Counted from the stretch's first letter, positions 24,884 through 37,199 are shown. The stretch is DNA of 64,000 nucleotides from Eupeodes corollae (GCF_945859685.1 NC_079149.1:57058991-57122990); one strand, 5' to 3'. The notes: a model not told the origin generated them from the letters alone. Translations and numbers: made by a program.

Positions 24884-25094
24884 TCGATATCTGTACTGGT
24901 TCTTGAGCTATAGACGACGAAACAAACTTCGCGAATGTACGGACGTACGAACGTACGCTCAAATGCACGCACAGACATCTCTCTAAAAGTCTTATTTCGA
25001 CTCTAGGGATCTTGAAACGTCGAGAAATGTCAAAATTTTCAATTCTAAAAATCCACATTTTTCTAACGAGTGATTTTTAAAGAGTTATTGGGAA

Positions 25095-25805
25095 TTAAAA
25101 AGAAAAAAGACGGTGGAATGAGACCCAATCTGATAACTACAAATCTGTTTCCGCCTGCTGATTTTTTCTTAAACTTCAACAAAATATTTATCCAAATATT
25201 TTGAAAGAAATAAAAAGTTTGAAGGGTATTATAAGTTCTTTATTTTTACAATACTTGAGTCAAAAACTTATTTCTTATCAGTTTTTTGTTGTTTTTGTAG
25301 GTTTTGATGTTTTGTACAAGATGTTGTACATACATTAACTTAAAGTTAGCAACCTTTTTTTCTATATAATAAAATCTGTCTTTGTTTCGGACAGTTTAAG
25401 TCTAATATAATAGTTTTTTGTTCTTAAGATATTCAAAATAAAAAAAAAACAATCTTTTTAGTTATTTTCATTTTTACAAAAACGGTAATTGGTAATTTTA
25501 TTAATTTGGTATCACGTCACATTATAAAATATGAAATTCGATTGAAGTAAGATATTTGGTGTGAACCAAGTTTCAAGTTTCCGGTAAAATTAATGTATTT
25601 AGAGTGGGCTTCGCTGCTGGTTCTTGAGATATAGACGACGAACGTACGGACGTACAAAGGTATGAATGTACGTACACATCTACATTAAAAGACATCTCTC
25701 TTTGGTTCAGGTTTTAGGGACCTTGAGTAAACGAGAAATGTCAAAATTTTCAATTCGACAAATTGGATCGATTAAAATAACTTCCAAAGGGAAGTTAATA
25801 AGTCT
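25095..25805 (-). repeat. unclassified interspersed repeat, copy B, apparently full length
   Basis: On the - strand the 5' end is a hairpin, TTAACTTCCCTTTGGAAGTT (near 25785-25803). It is followed by the GACATTTCTCG block and the ACGTACG-rich stretch. The 3' end is GTTATCAGATTGGGTCTCATTCC (near 25105-25130). The length of about 0.7 kb contrasts with 1.2 kb for copy D, which has extra internal repeats. There is no coding capacity. The end structure and internal repeats could fit a Helitron-derived (DINE-like) element, but that is a guess. Confidence 0.7.
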
Positions 25806-25859
25806 TCATTTTTTTAAAAGCTTTTATATGGCTTCTGCAAGGCTTTTTTATAATATCAA

Positions 25860-26205
25860 TATAGGTCTGTGACCCAGCTGGCTGCTTCTTACTCCAGATA
25901 CGGCACTTTACTTGTCCACGAATCCATTCAAACAGAAATGATATTTGTCACGGAACACAATTTGGCTAACATTTCAAAGGCCCATTCGCCAATAATTTGG
26001 ACTTTGTGGTATTTTGTTCAGTTTCAATTCTTGCACCAGCTATATTTTTAGAGTTTTCACACCTAAATTTTTCCACTTAATTGAGTAAGACAGAAGGAAG
26101 CGTAAGGTTCCGATACAGCTGCGATATTTCAATTCGCACTTCACGTAATCGTGTTAGTGGCGTAATACCCAGTGACATAATTTTGATGCAAAATTTTAGT
26201 CCCCT
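25860..26205 (-). mobile_element. mariner-like transposase fragment
   Basis: The - strand reads, with small frame jumps, NLGVKTLKI-LVQELKLNKI (near 26060-26020) and then FRDKYHFCLDGFVDK followed by a stop (near 25930). These match the LGVKPYKIQL and FSDEAHFWLNGYVNK segments of the DD41D mariner at 47986-49292. The first catalytic aspartate (FSDE) is retained as FRDK. The rest of the catalytic core and the terminal repeats are absent. Confidence 0.7.
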
Positions 26206-27763
26206 CATTACTGACCATACAATGTAAGAAGTGCGTGATGAAATTTCATGTTTTCATAGATTCATGGTCAAAAAGGTTCTGGTCTTCAAGTTCTGAATAA
26301 AACCTTTTTAAAGAAAGTTATTCTAAAACGATAATATTTTGCTAAGATATTAATATTTATACTTAAAGGTTTCACAGTTTGTTAAGTTTATTTTACATTC
26401 GTAAATTTGTCTATAATTTTATTTAACAACCTTATAAAATATTCCTAACATCAACGTAATATCATTTTTTTAGAATATTAAAATTAATTTTAAAACAATT
26501 TCGTAAGGACAATTTTCAAACCTTACCAAAATCTATTTTAAAAAAAAGCAATCACCATCAAACCTATGTTGGTTTTTTTTTGATTATTTTGAATATTTCA
26601 TCATCACACATTCACCAAAGGAATCCAAAACTGCAAAAACATTCTAAGGACCAAAATAATATAAACATATGCATGTGTATATCTAAAGAGAAACGTAAAT
26701 ACATCTTACATAACTTTTCTCATATTGAAGTTCTTTGAAAATTTCATTTTTATGACTCCTTAGAGTCACTCCATCAGTGCCACCTATATTCCACACATTG
26801 ACAGGCAAGCAAGGATCGTAAATTCCTGTCAAAATTGCAGATTATCGTTGCCCAATGCCAGACAACTAGCTGAAAGTTAAAACCAGCAACAAAAAAAACA
26901 AACTTTTTTAATACCTTTCCAAGGTCTTCTTCTGCTATATATGGAGAAGTACAAGTAAGAACAAAAATATTCTTAGGTGATATCTTGTTGACAAGGACAG
27001 CGTCGTCGTTGTCGTTGTCGTCATCCTCATCGTCGTAATTCTCATCTTGCTATATATGTATAGAGATAGAGATACTTCGTCTCCGGTAAAGGATCTAACT
27101 AACAGTATGTCAGCGGTGATTTTCCATTTATGGATCAATCTGATGGTTTTGACTAAAAACTGGCAGGTTGGCTGATAGCAGCTCGCTTGTGCTCACATAT
27201 ATTATGCATTATATTATATGTTTGTATATTATAGATGACAGATTTCTGTGTGTGTCATTTTGGGCTGAAATAACTGAAAATACAGCATAAGGATGGCGAC
27301 ATCCTTTTCAAGATTCTATGGTTACCTTTGAAACTGATTACCATAAACCTGATGGATGTGATAAATTTCTTGGGTTGGATTTTTACGATTTTTGCACGTA
27401 ATAGTATTTGGGGATTGAGTTATTCAGTTTCGAAATAGTTAAGGTTTGGATAACTTTGTTATTGCTAGGATTTATATATGTATAGGTAAGCATGAACTAT
27501 ATGTATACGCGTGTTTGTGTATCAATTTTTTTAAAAATGTATGTGGCATTTTGTATTTATGACAAAGTTAATGACATTTAAGATTGCGATGTAAATCAGA
27601 CCTGTATGTATGTTATAGAGTGTCTGTAGTTTAAATTTTTTCTTTTAACTATTGTGATACTTCTTGAGGAACGTACAATAAACTAAAATTTTATTTTTAC
27701 ACAGTCCACTCGAACTGATGGTCAATGCAGAATTGCATATGCTTTACGTGCCATTACAAAATT
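26206..27763. other. spacer, no gene; GTC-rich microsatellite
   Basis: AT-rich sequence with a GTC/GTT trinucleotide repeat at about 26999-27036. No coding signal is supported. Confidence 0.5.
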
Positions 27764-28053
27764 GGGTGGCGCAACAGTCCGTTGAGAACTAGGGCCTAGT
27801 GACTTACAACTCTCAACCATTCCTGTATGCGAGTACTGTTGTCAGGAATGGAAGGGACCTACAATTTTAGGCCGAATCCGAACGGCTAATTTGAGAAAGC
27901 ACTTTTTTTATGACGAGAGTTACTCTTGGAGAATTTGTCAATTCCTCGCAAGAGGCAGTACCCGTGAAAAGACTTTAGATGGCATAGGCAGTAATCGAAC
28001 TCAAGACCTCTCGCATGACAGTCCAACGCACTAACGATCATGCCACGGGTACT
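27764..28053 (-). repeat. tRNA-derived SINE, longest copy
   Basis: On the - strand it starts AGTACCCGTGGCATGATCGT, an A-box-like region, followed by a B-box-like GAGTTCGATTACTGC (near 27990). The body contains ACGGGTACTGCCTCTTGCGAG and TAGGTCCCTTCCATTCCTG. It ends at CGGACTGTTGCGCCACCC. The ATTT tail seen in other copies is missing. RNA polymerase III boxes plus several dispersed copies in the window identify the family as a SINE. Confidence 0.88.
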
Positions 28054-28831
28054 ACTTACAAAATACCTTAACAAAAAATGACGAAGAGCATTCACTTACA
28101 TGATAAACATCAGGTATACTCCAGAGTTTACCAAAAAAACTCCATGCTGTTTCAAGAGAAAATAAAATAGAAATATTCCAGTGAAAATATAATGTGGTTT
28201 GACTTAATACCAACATGTTAAGTAACACAATTTCTTACTGAAAAACAAATGGGTCAATATTATTGATCTTTGAAAAGTGATGTAATTTTGCTTTGTTATA
28301 TGTTGTCTTTGGTTGGAAACATACGGTCTATGTCAAATAAATTATGACTAAAGTATGACTAAAACATAGAGGTTAACCTTGAGTACATCATGTCGAAAGC
28401 CTTTCAATATTTCTTTGTTGGCTGTTTGCCCAGAAGCTTTTGTTTTATTAATTTTAGTGCAATCAACAAATATTTCGCAATACTTTAAGTTAAAGGAAAA
28501 GTTTTAGACTTTTATATTTAGTAATAACGGTTTTAGACATTAAACAAGGTAAAACTGACAAACATCCCTTTAATAAGAATCTAAAAGTTCTATACAAAAT
28601 ATTTAATAAGGGAGCGTTTTTTTTAGCAGTAGGAAATGCTGTTCTGAAAACCCCTCCAGAAATTGTATGTTATTGAAAGTTATGTAAAATGTTTTAATAC
28701 CTATGTAAACCACGAACGAACTAAAACAAGTCTTGCAAATATTCAATTTTAAATGTTATTTTAAAAAAAACTGTATGCCAGTTAAGTACTGATGAAAAGG
28801 TCTTGGCTTAAAATAAAGACTGATTAATTAT
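28054..28831. other. AT-rich spacer, nothing recognised
   Basis: No supported feature. Confidence 0.5.
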
Positions 28832-30795
28832 CAGCTCAAAAAATATCTCGAAGACCGTAGGTTATTTAATGACCTGCAGAACGCCTTTCTTAGCAATATC
28901 TCCAATGGCGACAAGTCCTTACATCGTTTAATTCAAGCAGTATTGGATAAAGTCTGATTCTAAGCAACACAAAATAAATGCTGGTGTGCCTCAGGGTTGT
29001 GTACTGTCTCCGACACTCTTTCTGATTTATATTAATGATCTCCTATGTATAATTTCGAATCCACATGCCTGCTTCGCTGATTAAAGTTTTTCATATTATT
29101 AACTTCGCATAGGAAGTTATAATAATGGATCCGATTTTTCGAATTTAAATTTTGACATTTCTCGACGTTTCAAGGTCCCTAGAGTCGAAATAAAAGATTT
29201 TTAGAAAGATGTCTGTGCGTGCGTGTGCACGTACTTTTGTACCTTCGTACGTTCGAACCAGAAGAGATATTGACTTCAAATAAACTTTGTTATACAGATA
29301 ATAATGCATAAAGATGCAGACAGGGTTCTCATAAAGATTTCATGAGCGGTTTTTTTAGCATAGCAGTTTAAAAAAAGTAAACATTTTGTGTTAACCCCAA
29401 ATATCTCACGAACCAAACAAAATTAAAACAAAAATACTTGTCAGTTTTACGAACAAAAAATGATTTCGTCTCCAAAACAATTTTGTGCAACGAAAAATAA
29501 CGTTCTTAATATCTGGTAAAATTTTGTGCAAAATCACAAATTGACAGTTTTTTCATAAAAAATAAAAACCTAAAAAAAACATTACTCAAAGTTGTTAAAA
29601 ATTGAATTTCGACTCAATTATCGTTTTAGAAATTTGAGATTTAGCCTTCCTATTAATTATATATTATAATAAGAAATATTGTTTTCAATATTCGGTAAAA
29701 TTTTGAGAAAAATCTAATTGATAGTTTTTTTTACAGAAAATAAAAACCTAAACACAAACAATACTAAAACTTAGTAAAAATTTAATTTCGACTTGAATAG
29801 CTTTTCAAAAATTAAAAATATTGTTTTCAATCTTTTTTTTATTTCGCAGATTCTATTCATTATTCAGTAGTTTTTTAATAAAAATCCAACAGTCCGTTTT
29901 TTTTCATATAAAAATATAATCTACAAAAAATATTACGCAAATTTGGTAAAAGTTTTTTATAAAATCAAACAGTCCGTTTTTTTGAGTAAAAATTGATGTT
30001 CGGATCTCTCTAATTAATTTAATCCATCCAATCTGTAAAAATTTAAGGAATGCTACTAAAATTGATAAGAAAGTGTTTTCGACTAAAAATCTATTTAACA
30101 AAACTAAGTTTTCAAACTAAACTATTTCTTTGTTATAAAAAAATTGTAGGTAATTTGGAATTTTTAAGAATAATTCAACTGACAACTTTTTTAACACAAC
30201 AACAAAAACCTACAAACTTTTAAGCAAGACAAATTGATGGGAAGTTATCAATTTGAGTCCCCTCCCAGCCTCTTTTTTGTCCTTATATTTATAAAACTGT
30301 AATCAAGATTTGGATCTTCCACGGCAAATGTTGAAAATGATAAGTTCATTAAATTTTGATCTAGACAGTTTTGGTAAACGGGTAACTAAAAATAGAGAAC
30401 ATTTTAATGCACCGAAAGCTTAATAGTCCTTACTATCGTTAAGACATAATTAAACATTTTTGTTCTTAGCCATGAGCGGCACTTGTATCAAGGAGATTGT
30501 CGGAATATGTATTTCCAAAAACCTCTTGTGGAATAATCGCCATGTCGCAAAAAATGCAGCAATATGTTCAAGTTTCTTAAGGCAATACAAGAAGTTTTGC
30601 TCGCCTTTAATCAAGCGAGTATAACTCCTGGTCTCTGGGATAGTGCTTCTACAACTAACATAAGTCTATTGAACAGTTTTGAACCTTGAGCATTTAAATT
30701 AATTGGTGATTATGTAACGCCAAAGCATTTACGTCGTTTGAACAACATAGAAAAGTTTCTTGTCCCACGCTTTTTTTTCCTTATTTTAACGGATC
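28832..30795 (+). mobile_element. CR1/Jockey-like non-LTR fragment, split by an interspersed repeat
   Basis: The left part (28832-29097) reads QLKKYLEDRRLFNDLQ, then a gap, then AGVPQGCVLSPTLFLIYIND and the catalytic-box region CFAD (second Asp lost to a stop). The right part (30296-30795) resumes with MISSLNFDLDSF, MSGTCIKEIVGICISKNLLW and AKNAAICSSFLRQYKKF. The same order is continuous in the sister copies at 50027-52010 and 54345-55983. About 1.2 kb of unrelated repeat (29098-30295) therefore inserted just after the catalytic box. The reading frame is heavily decayed. Confidence 0.83.
29098..30295 (+). repeat. unclassified interspersed repeat, copy D, with internal repeats
   Basis: It begins TTAACTTCGCATAGGAAGTT (hairpin) near 29099 and carries GACATTTCTCGACGTTTCAAG and GTCCCTAGAGTCGAAATAAA. 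It ends near GGGAAGTTATCAATTTGAGTC (30239-30260). Between 29500 and 30100 a block of roughly 150-200 bases recurs several times in diverged form (TTGTTTTCAATATTCGGTAAAATTTT, then AAAAATAAAAACCTAAA, then ATTTCGACT). It has no open frame. The insertion point in the CR1-like element fixes its boundaries to within a few bases. Confidence 0.78.
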
Positions 30796-31124
30796 GGTCC
30801 AATTTATATGAAAAATAACTTTGAAGCTTTCGAAACAATTTTAATCTATCCATTTTCCTAAATCTGTGTAAAGTTAACCTTACATTCTTAAAACATTTAC
30901 ATTATATTTAATTTAAAACTTGAAACCTTTGAAATAATTGATGAAACCAAGACGAAAGTTACAAAACGAGATTTAAACTTATATTGTCTACGAGTACAAA
31001 TTGATAGTTATTGGTTTTTGGTTCAAATTATCGTAAACAAAAACCAATATTAAAATCAAACTTATTTTATCATATGGAAGCTTTAAATTAATGTTTTAGA
31101 AAAATTCATGTTCAAATAGTAGAC
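30796..31124. other. AT-rich spacer
   Basis: No supported feature. Confidence 0.5.
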
Positions 31125-33740
31125 ATGTGCATTCAAGAGGACACAAGCGTCCACAGGTTTTTCTCAAAACCCACCTCTGCCTATCAACTCCTACTCTCAC
31201 CTCCCCGCGGTGAACATCGGGTGCCTAGAACTTCAACTGGAGATTGGGTTCTAACTCCAGTGGAAAGTTGTTGGGGGCAGCAAACGAGAGAGGTGTTTCC
31301 ACTTAGGCACCTCTCCTTATCCAGGCGGCAGCGGACGAATTCTCGAGATTAAATCAACGGTGGCGTCTACAGTTCCAGTAAGGTTGAACTACTTAGTAAA
31401 CACCTTATAGGGCTTCTTCGACATATTCGGAGCCAAGGCCTGTAAGGAGCGGTTTATCCGGCTCCCTTTCCTTCGAGTTATACTAAGGATCTGGCATCTT
31501 AATATCCACAAGGGGACATGGAAATCTCCTGATCACTCAACCGTCAACCAGATTGCCCACATTGCGATCGACGCACGACACTTCTCCAGTATCCAGGATA
31601 TCCGAGCATTCCGAGAAGCCAACATTGACTCGGACCACTACCTCGTTGTAGCCAAAGTACGGCTACAGATATCCCGATCCAAGCCAAAACAAGGAAGTAC
31701 TGTGAGAAGATTCGACGTTAGACGGCTACAATCGCAAGAGACTGCCATTTTCTTTTCCGATCGAGTCTCTAATAACCTCTTAAGGAGTCCTATGCTTCCA
31801 GCATTAAGCATTGAAAACCAGTGGCAACATTGCCTTGCAGCCATAAGAGATGCCGCCTCTGAAGTGCTAGATTTCACACGGCCACTACAGCGAAACCCCT
31901 GGTTTGACGACGAATGCCGGCAAGCGCACGCAGCTAAACAACAGGCATACAAAACGGCGCTGCACAAAAGGACTAGAACTGCTCGCGAGCTCTATGAGCG
32001 GAAGAGGAGAGAGGAACACCCGCTTCTTAGATGGAAAAAAAGAGAGCATAAGAAGAGCGCTATCGAGGAGATAGAGGGATGACACAACAGGAATGAGGTT
32101 CGAAAATTTTAACAAAAGGTAAAAAAAACCTCCCAAGGGTACCAGCCACGAACCGAAGCCTGTAAAGACGATCAGGGGAACATCGTAGTAGAACCGTTGT
32201 CGATGCTGAGAATATGGAAAGATCACTTCTCCAAAGTATTAAACGGCGATGACGAACCGAATTTCGCTGTAAAGGAGATAGAACCACTCAACCTCGGCGT
32301 CGTAGGTCAACAATTCCGCCTACCCGACCTTGACGAAGTGATGATTGCTATATAGAAACTTAAGTCAAACAAAGCTGCTGGAGCTGATGGCATCGCTGCC
32401 GAACTATTCAAAGCAGCAGGCGATGACTTGGTACGGAGCATGAACCAACTCATCTGCAAAATATGGTCGAAAGAAAGCATGCCCGATGAGTGGAATCTCA
32501 GCATAGTATGCCCGATAGATAAGAAAGGAGACCCTCTAAATTGTGCCAACTTCAGAGGCATCAGTCTCCTTAACATAAGATCCTCTCTGCTGTATTATGT
32601 GAACGTCTGAAGCCATTCGTCAGCAACCTGATTGGTCCTTATCAGTGTGGCTTCAGACCTGGAAAGTCCACTATCGACCAAATATTCACACTACGGCAGA
32701 TCTTGGGAAAAACCCAGGAGCTTCAAATCGATACCCACCATCTCTTTATCGATTTTAAGGCCGCGTATGACAGCATCTATAGGGAAGAGCTCTACAAAGC
32801 AATGTCTAGTTTTGGCATGCCTGTCAAACTAATCCGGTTTGTGCAGAATGACGATGGAGAATGCACGCTGCTCTATCAAGGTTGGAAAAGATCTTACCGA
32901 TTCATTTGATGTCAAAAAAGGTTTTAGACAAATCGATACACTGTCATGCGACTTCTTCAACATCGTTCTGGAAAGAATTATGCAAAACTCAACCGTCAAC
33001 ACTATAGAAGCACAATCTTCCAAAGGTCCATCCAATTACTCGGATACGCAGATGATATTGACATAATTGGAAGATTAAAGCGTGATGTCAGTGGAGCGTT
33101 TTTGAGCATTGCAACGGAAGCGAAGAAGATGGGTTTAGTGGTCAATGAGGGCAAAATCAAGTATATGCTGTCATCAAAAAAGGACACTGAACGACGACGT
33201 CTAGGACAAAACGTCACCATGGACAGCTATAACTTTGAGGTAGTTAAGGACTTTGTCTACCTAGGCACGGCTATTAACACAGATAACGACACTCATTTAT
33301 GGCGCTGAGGCCTGGACTCTGTCAAAGAAAGATGAGAGCGTCTTAGTATGCTTCGAGAGAAAAATTCTTCGGTTGATTTTTGGTCCCGTACGCATAGATG
33401 GAGAATGGAGGAGAAGATATAACGACGAACTGTACTGGCTGTACAGCTGACCTAGTTAGCAGAATTAAAGTCCAACGGCTTAGATGGCTAGGTCATGTAG
33501 AGCGGATGGACATCAACTCTCCAACCCGGAAGGTCTTCGAATCCAATCCTGAGGGACGGCGCAGTAGAGGAAGACCGCGACTCAAATGGCGCACCCAGGT
33601 GGGATAGGACCTCAACCAACTTGGCGTGCGAAACTGGAGACAGCTAGCTAGAGACCGAGCTGGCTGGAGACGCTTGTTGGTTGAGGCACAGGTCCGCCCC
33701 GGACTGTAGCGCCACCTTAAGTAAGTAAGTAAGTGAGTAA
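31125..33740 (+). mobile_element. RTE-type non-LTR retrotransposon with intact 3' end, defective
   Basis: A 5' leader (31125-31480) includes the PLRHLSLSRRQRTNSRD segment shared with the 9.5-11.9 kb copy. Most of the endonuclease is deleted near 31490; only its end remains (ARHFSSIQDI...NIDSDHYLVVAKVRLQ, 31560-31670). A linker is open at 31702-32082. The RT follows with NKAAGADGIAAELFKAAGDD (32370), FRPGKSTIDQIFTLRQI (32660), FIDFKAAYDSIY (32750) and an intact YADD (near 33040). The tail has QRLRWLGHVERMDINSPTRK (33470-33530) and RDRAGWRRLLVEAQ, ending in TAG near 33708. The 3' end is a TAAG microsatellite. A deletion near 33290 and several frameshifts make it inactive. Confidence 0.9.
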
Positions 33741-33742
33741 AC
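33714..33742 (+). repeat. TAAG microsatellite tail of the RTE copy
   Basis: The bases after the stop read CACCTTAAGTAAGTAAGTAA then GTGAGTAA. RTE-clade elements characteristically end in short tandem repeats rather than poly(A), so this marks the true 3' end. Confidence 0.85.
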
Positions 33743-36139
33743 TCCTTTAAGTACTTAAACATGTAATTCAAAGAAGGTACACATTTTCTTTTGTATTGTT
33801 GTTTATGTGCTATTCCACAATGAAAAACCGTTACTGTTGCATTTTAAATACTATAGAAGAATACACTTTGTAACGTTATTCAAGTAAGGTACATAAATAT
33901 GTTGAATGAATTTGCTTAAATGTGAAATTTAAATTTTGTCTTGCAGTTTGTCTATTAAGATAAAAATTCTTGGCATACTCGTGCAGCTTGTCAATAATTG
34001 TACTTTGTTGTTTTCGTTTTCTCCAAAAATAGCGCCGAACTTATAGTGCAATCACGGAGTTTTTAATTTGTGCCTGCATTTGCCAAACAATGTTTCTGAC
34101 TTCTTTGCAATCGATTTGTCAAATTTAATACTTACTTGCTTCTGAAACGCAACACTCTTTATTTGTTAGAATCCAAGCAAATACCTTTACCTATAAAGGA
34201 GCCCCTATAAGTCCAAATATCTGAAGCCAAAATTTAAAACATCCCTTCCCTATTTTATATTCAACAACATAGCATTAAAACTCCCCATAGACCACATTCC
34301 AACTTTGCCCCTACCCCCGTCCCACTTTGAAAATTCGATAACAACAAAGAAACAATGTTCATGAGATATTAATAAGATATTAAATGACTGCAAAGTGTAA
34401 TACCAAAAACCCTTAAGTGAAAGTGTATAAAATATTCAAAAGGAATTCGTGATACTTTTGTAATCAGCTTAAAGCAGCGCGAACTCCTCCCTAACAAAAA
34501 ACCTCAACCAAAAACATGGCCGCCGCCGAACAATAACATAGCAAACTACCAACCCTCTTACCCTCTAGCCTACCCTCTAAGCAAAATTCACAATCAAAAT
34601 GAAATAAAAACAAAACTCAAGAGTGTTCAAATGTATATTTCTTAGAAAATTGGCAATGGCGAATTTTCCAAATACTTACAATACTCTTACACATAATATC
34701 TACTATTCTGTTGCTTTGCTTTTGTAAGGAATTAGCACTGCAGAAATAAAATGAAATACAAATAGAAAAAAAATATATTATATATTTAAAATTGAAACGG
34801 GAAAAAATTAAATTAAATGCAAATTAAAAGTAATTGGCGTTGTTGGGGGCTGATGTTTAACAGCCGCTTCGCGTCCGAGATTTAATTATTCGTCAAAGAA
34901 CTGTCCGCAATTTTCGAGCGAATAAAACTGTTGGAAGGCGATAGTACTCGTATTAATTAATCAGAAAGTGAAAATGAGTTTTAATGACTGTTGGCTGCTA
35001 TAATGGAGCTTCATTGCCAACGCCATCCACTTCCACGCTTTGACTCTCTCTTCCCTCTTGCAATCGTCAGGACTCTTACATTATTTCTTGTTTTGATGAC
35101 GAAACTTTCACAAGCGATTATATAATTTTTATTGCTATAATTTATCATTCTTGATGTGAATTTAATAAATAAAAAAAATCATATTCCATTAGCGAGTTTT
35201 AAAGTGTTCGAGATTTAGGTGGCTTATGGGTTTCAATAAAGAAGCCAGTGTAACTACTCACATATAAATTTATTGCTTTGACAGCGGCGAGGGCTCAAAT
35301 TTCTAATTTATTGTTTTTTTTTGTTTGTTTTATGTTTGCATAGCCATAACATCATAAAGTTTGTTTTCGATGTAGATTTATGTAGATTTATGTATATTTC
35401 GTTTTTAATTACCTTAATCAATGAAATAACCTTTGAAATGGTTTGTATTTACAATACTAATTAAATAACGTCAGTCAAGGTTAGGGGGTTAAGTCATTGC
35501 CAAAAGGAAATATTAATATTTAATGTTTTACTGGAGAAGAAAATTTTGTTTGGCTACTTATATATGTATGTTATGTAGGTATTGGGCAGAAAACTTAATC
35601 ACTTAGAGCATGATGAAATGGGTCCATTTGTTGTAGGACATTAATCCAAAAAAAAATCATATTTCTGACTCAGTTGGAGATGCTACATGACGCATATGAG
35701 GCTTTACTTTATTCCCCCTGATTATTGTTCATTTATAACGTTTCTTCAATGGGTCATTTTATTTGTTCAGATCCAGTGTTCGTACTCGTAAATAGTTAAA
35801 TTGAAAATTTTGTCTTCACGTTAGTTGACTATTCAAACATTATTTGCCCCCCTTCTTACAACTGCATTTTACACTACCTTACAATTTAAAAACCACAAAA
35901 TAGATATAATTAGTGGACACTGATTTGTATGTGTTTTCTTTTAACCCAGGTAAAAACCAGTATCCTAAATTTTGGTCGAATTACGGGTAAGTGTTAATAG
36001 ATTACCCATATGGATCATTTTTGATAGTAAAACGCAGCTATAATAAGTTTAACTCACTAAAACGTTTCTTAAACTAAATAATAGTCATAAATTTACTTTA
36101 AGTTTTACTTTAATTAATAAATAATTCAAGTATTTAGGA
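33743..36139. other. long AT-rich stretch, nothing recognised
   Basis: About 2.4 kb without a supported gene, RNA or repeat. Confidence 0.55.
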
Positions 36140-36770
36140 TTCAAATACAATTCGCAATGAGTTAAGGTTAAAGAAAAAAGACATGTGGCTGGACGTCATA
36201 ATGCTGTTTAGGTTTATAATAATGAAGGATGGTGTTTCATAGGTTGACAAATAGGAGTAGATGTTAGCCTGAGGGGTTGGAAACTTCTCCGATCTTCTTG
36301 TGACGGTTGATAATGTTGACATAGTTAATGATGAGGGTGTACCTGATGAAACGTTAGAAACATAAGTTAAATCTGAGAATTCATTATTTGTATGTGTTTG
36401 ATTTGAGGAGTCATGCGACATGCTTGAAACTAGCTGTGGGTTAGCTTCATCGTTATTCAACTTTCGGTCGATGTTATAAGTGTTTGTATAATAGTTTCTG
36501 TTCGTTTTATTGCCTCCGTCTTGTATGGATCAGCTGTCATTCCGTGCCCGCTTATGATGTGGCCTAAGTATTTGATCTTTGGCTGCTCGAACATACACAT
36601 TTGATTTGTTGAGAGTAGGGCCCTTATCGGTCAAAATATTTATCACCTTGGTTGTGGATTTTCGTAGGTCTTCCCAAGATCTAGAATAAATTAAAATATC
36701 ATTAATTGAAATTTTTACTTCAGTGGCGGCAAATATACCTAAAGGTAATCTTGTAACGACAGAAGGATCT
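36140..36770 (-). mobile_element. Ty3/gypsy-like pol fragment
   Basis: On the - strand, part of an LTR-retrotransposon RT can be read: TRLPLGIFAATE (near 36755), then after a small deletion INDILIYSRSWEDLRKSTTK and VINILTDKGPTLNKS (36600-36710). In another frame KIKYLGHIISGHG follows (near 36560). A Ser/Thr/Asn-rich segment follows (NNDEANPQLVSSMSHDSS, 36360-36460), like the linker between RNase H and integrase of gypsy elements. The catalytic YxDD box reads INDI. RNase H and integrase are missing. No LTR was identified. Confidence 0.7.
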
Positions 36771-37199
36771 ACTTCGGCTATGACTATAGAAAAAAACTCA
36801 CTTCCCAATGTCCATTCAGAACCACAGGATTCTCTGACGGCACTAATGTTACGAAGAAGAGTGTCCAATCGGCGGAGTACGCGCATGCATGCTTGCGATG
36901 GCCAAAGGGCTAACTCGTTGGTGGGATGGGATCTTGTACTCGCCACTGGACTGCCGTAACTATTTTCATGCCTATTTTAAATATACTAAATGCATCTTTT
37001 TTTTTTATTTTGGAAACAGGTGTTTTTGTTTCCTAAGTATACCCTCCCACAGTTTATTCAATACTGAATAAACGCCTTGGTTACCGCACCACTTAATTTG
37101 CTTGACTCGCGATAACCCCTAAATTGAGTTTGACTTACAGGCCTACTGCCCTCTCATATACCCTTCATTGACGCTTCTTAATTCAATCACTTTCCGTTA

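Larger units (their letters stand above)
23340..25075 (-). repeat. unclassified interspersed repeat, copy A, split by a LOA fragment
   Basis: The 3' end of this repeat family (GAAGTTATCAGTTTGGGTC on the - strand, near 23370) lies at the left. The 5' half lies at 24884-25070, with CCATAGCTCAAGAACCAG-like sequence, a run of ACGTACG-type words, and the GACATTTCTCGACGTTTCAAG block. Between them is the + strand LOA fragment at 23545-24828. Sister copies at 25095-25805 and 29098-30295 show the two halves joined. Confidence 0.75.

Noticed and set aside
26935..27138. Open frame with a Thr/Met run
   Set aside because: Derived from the GTC/GTT microsatellite at about 26999-27036.
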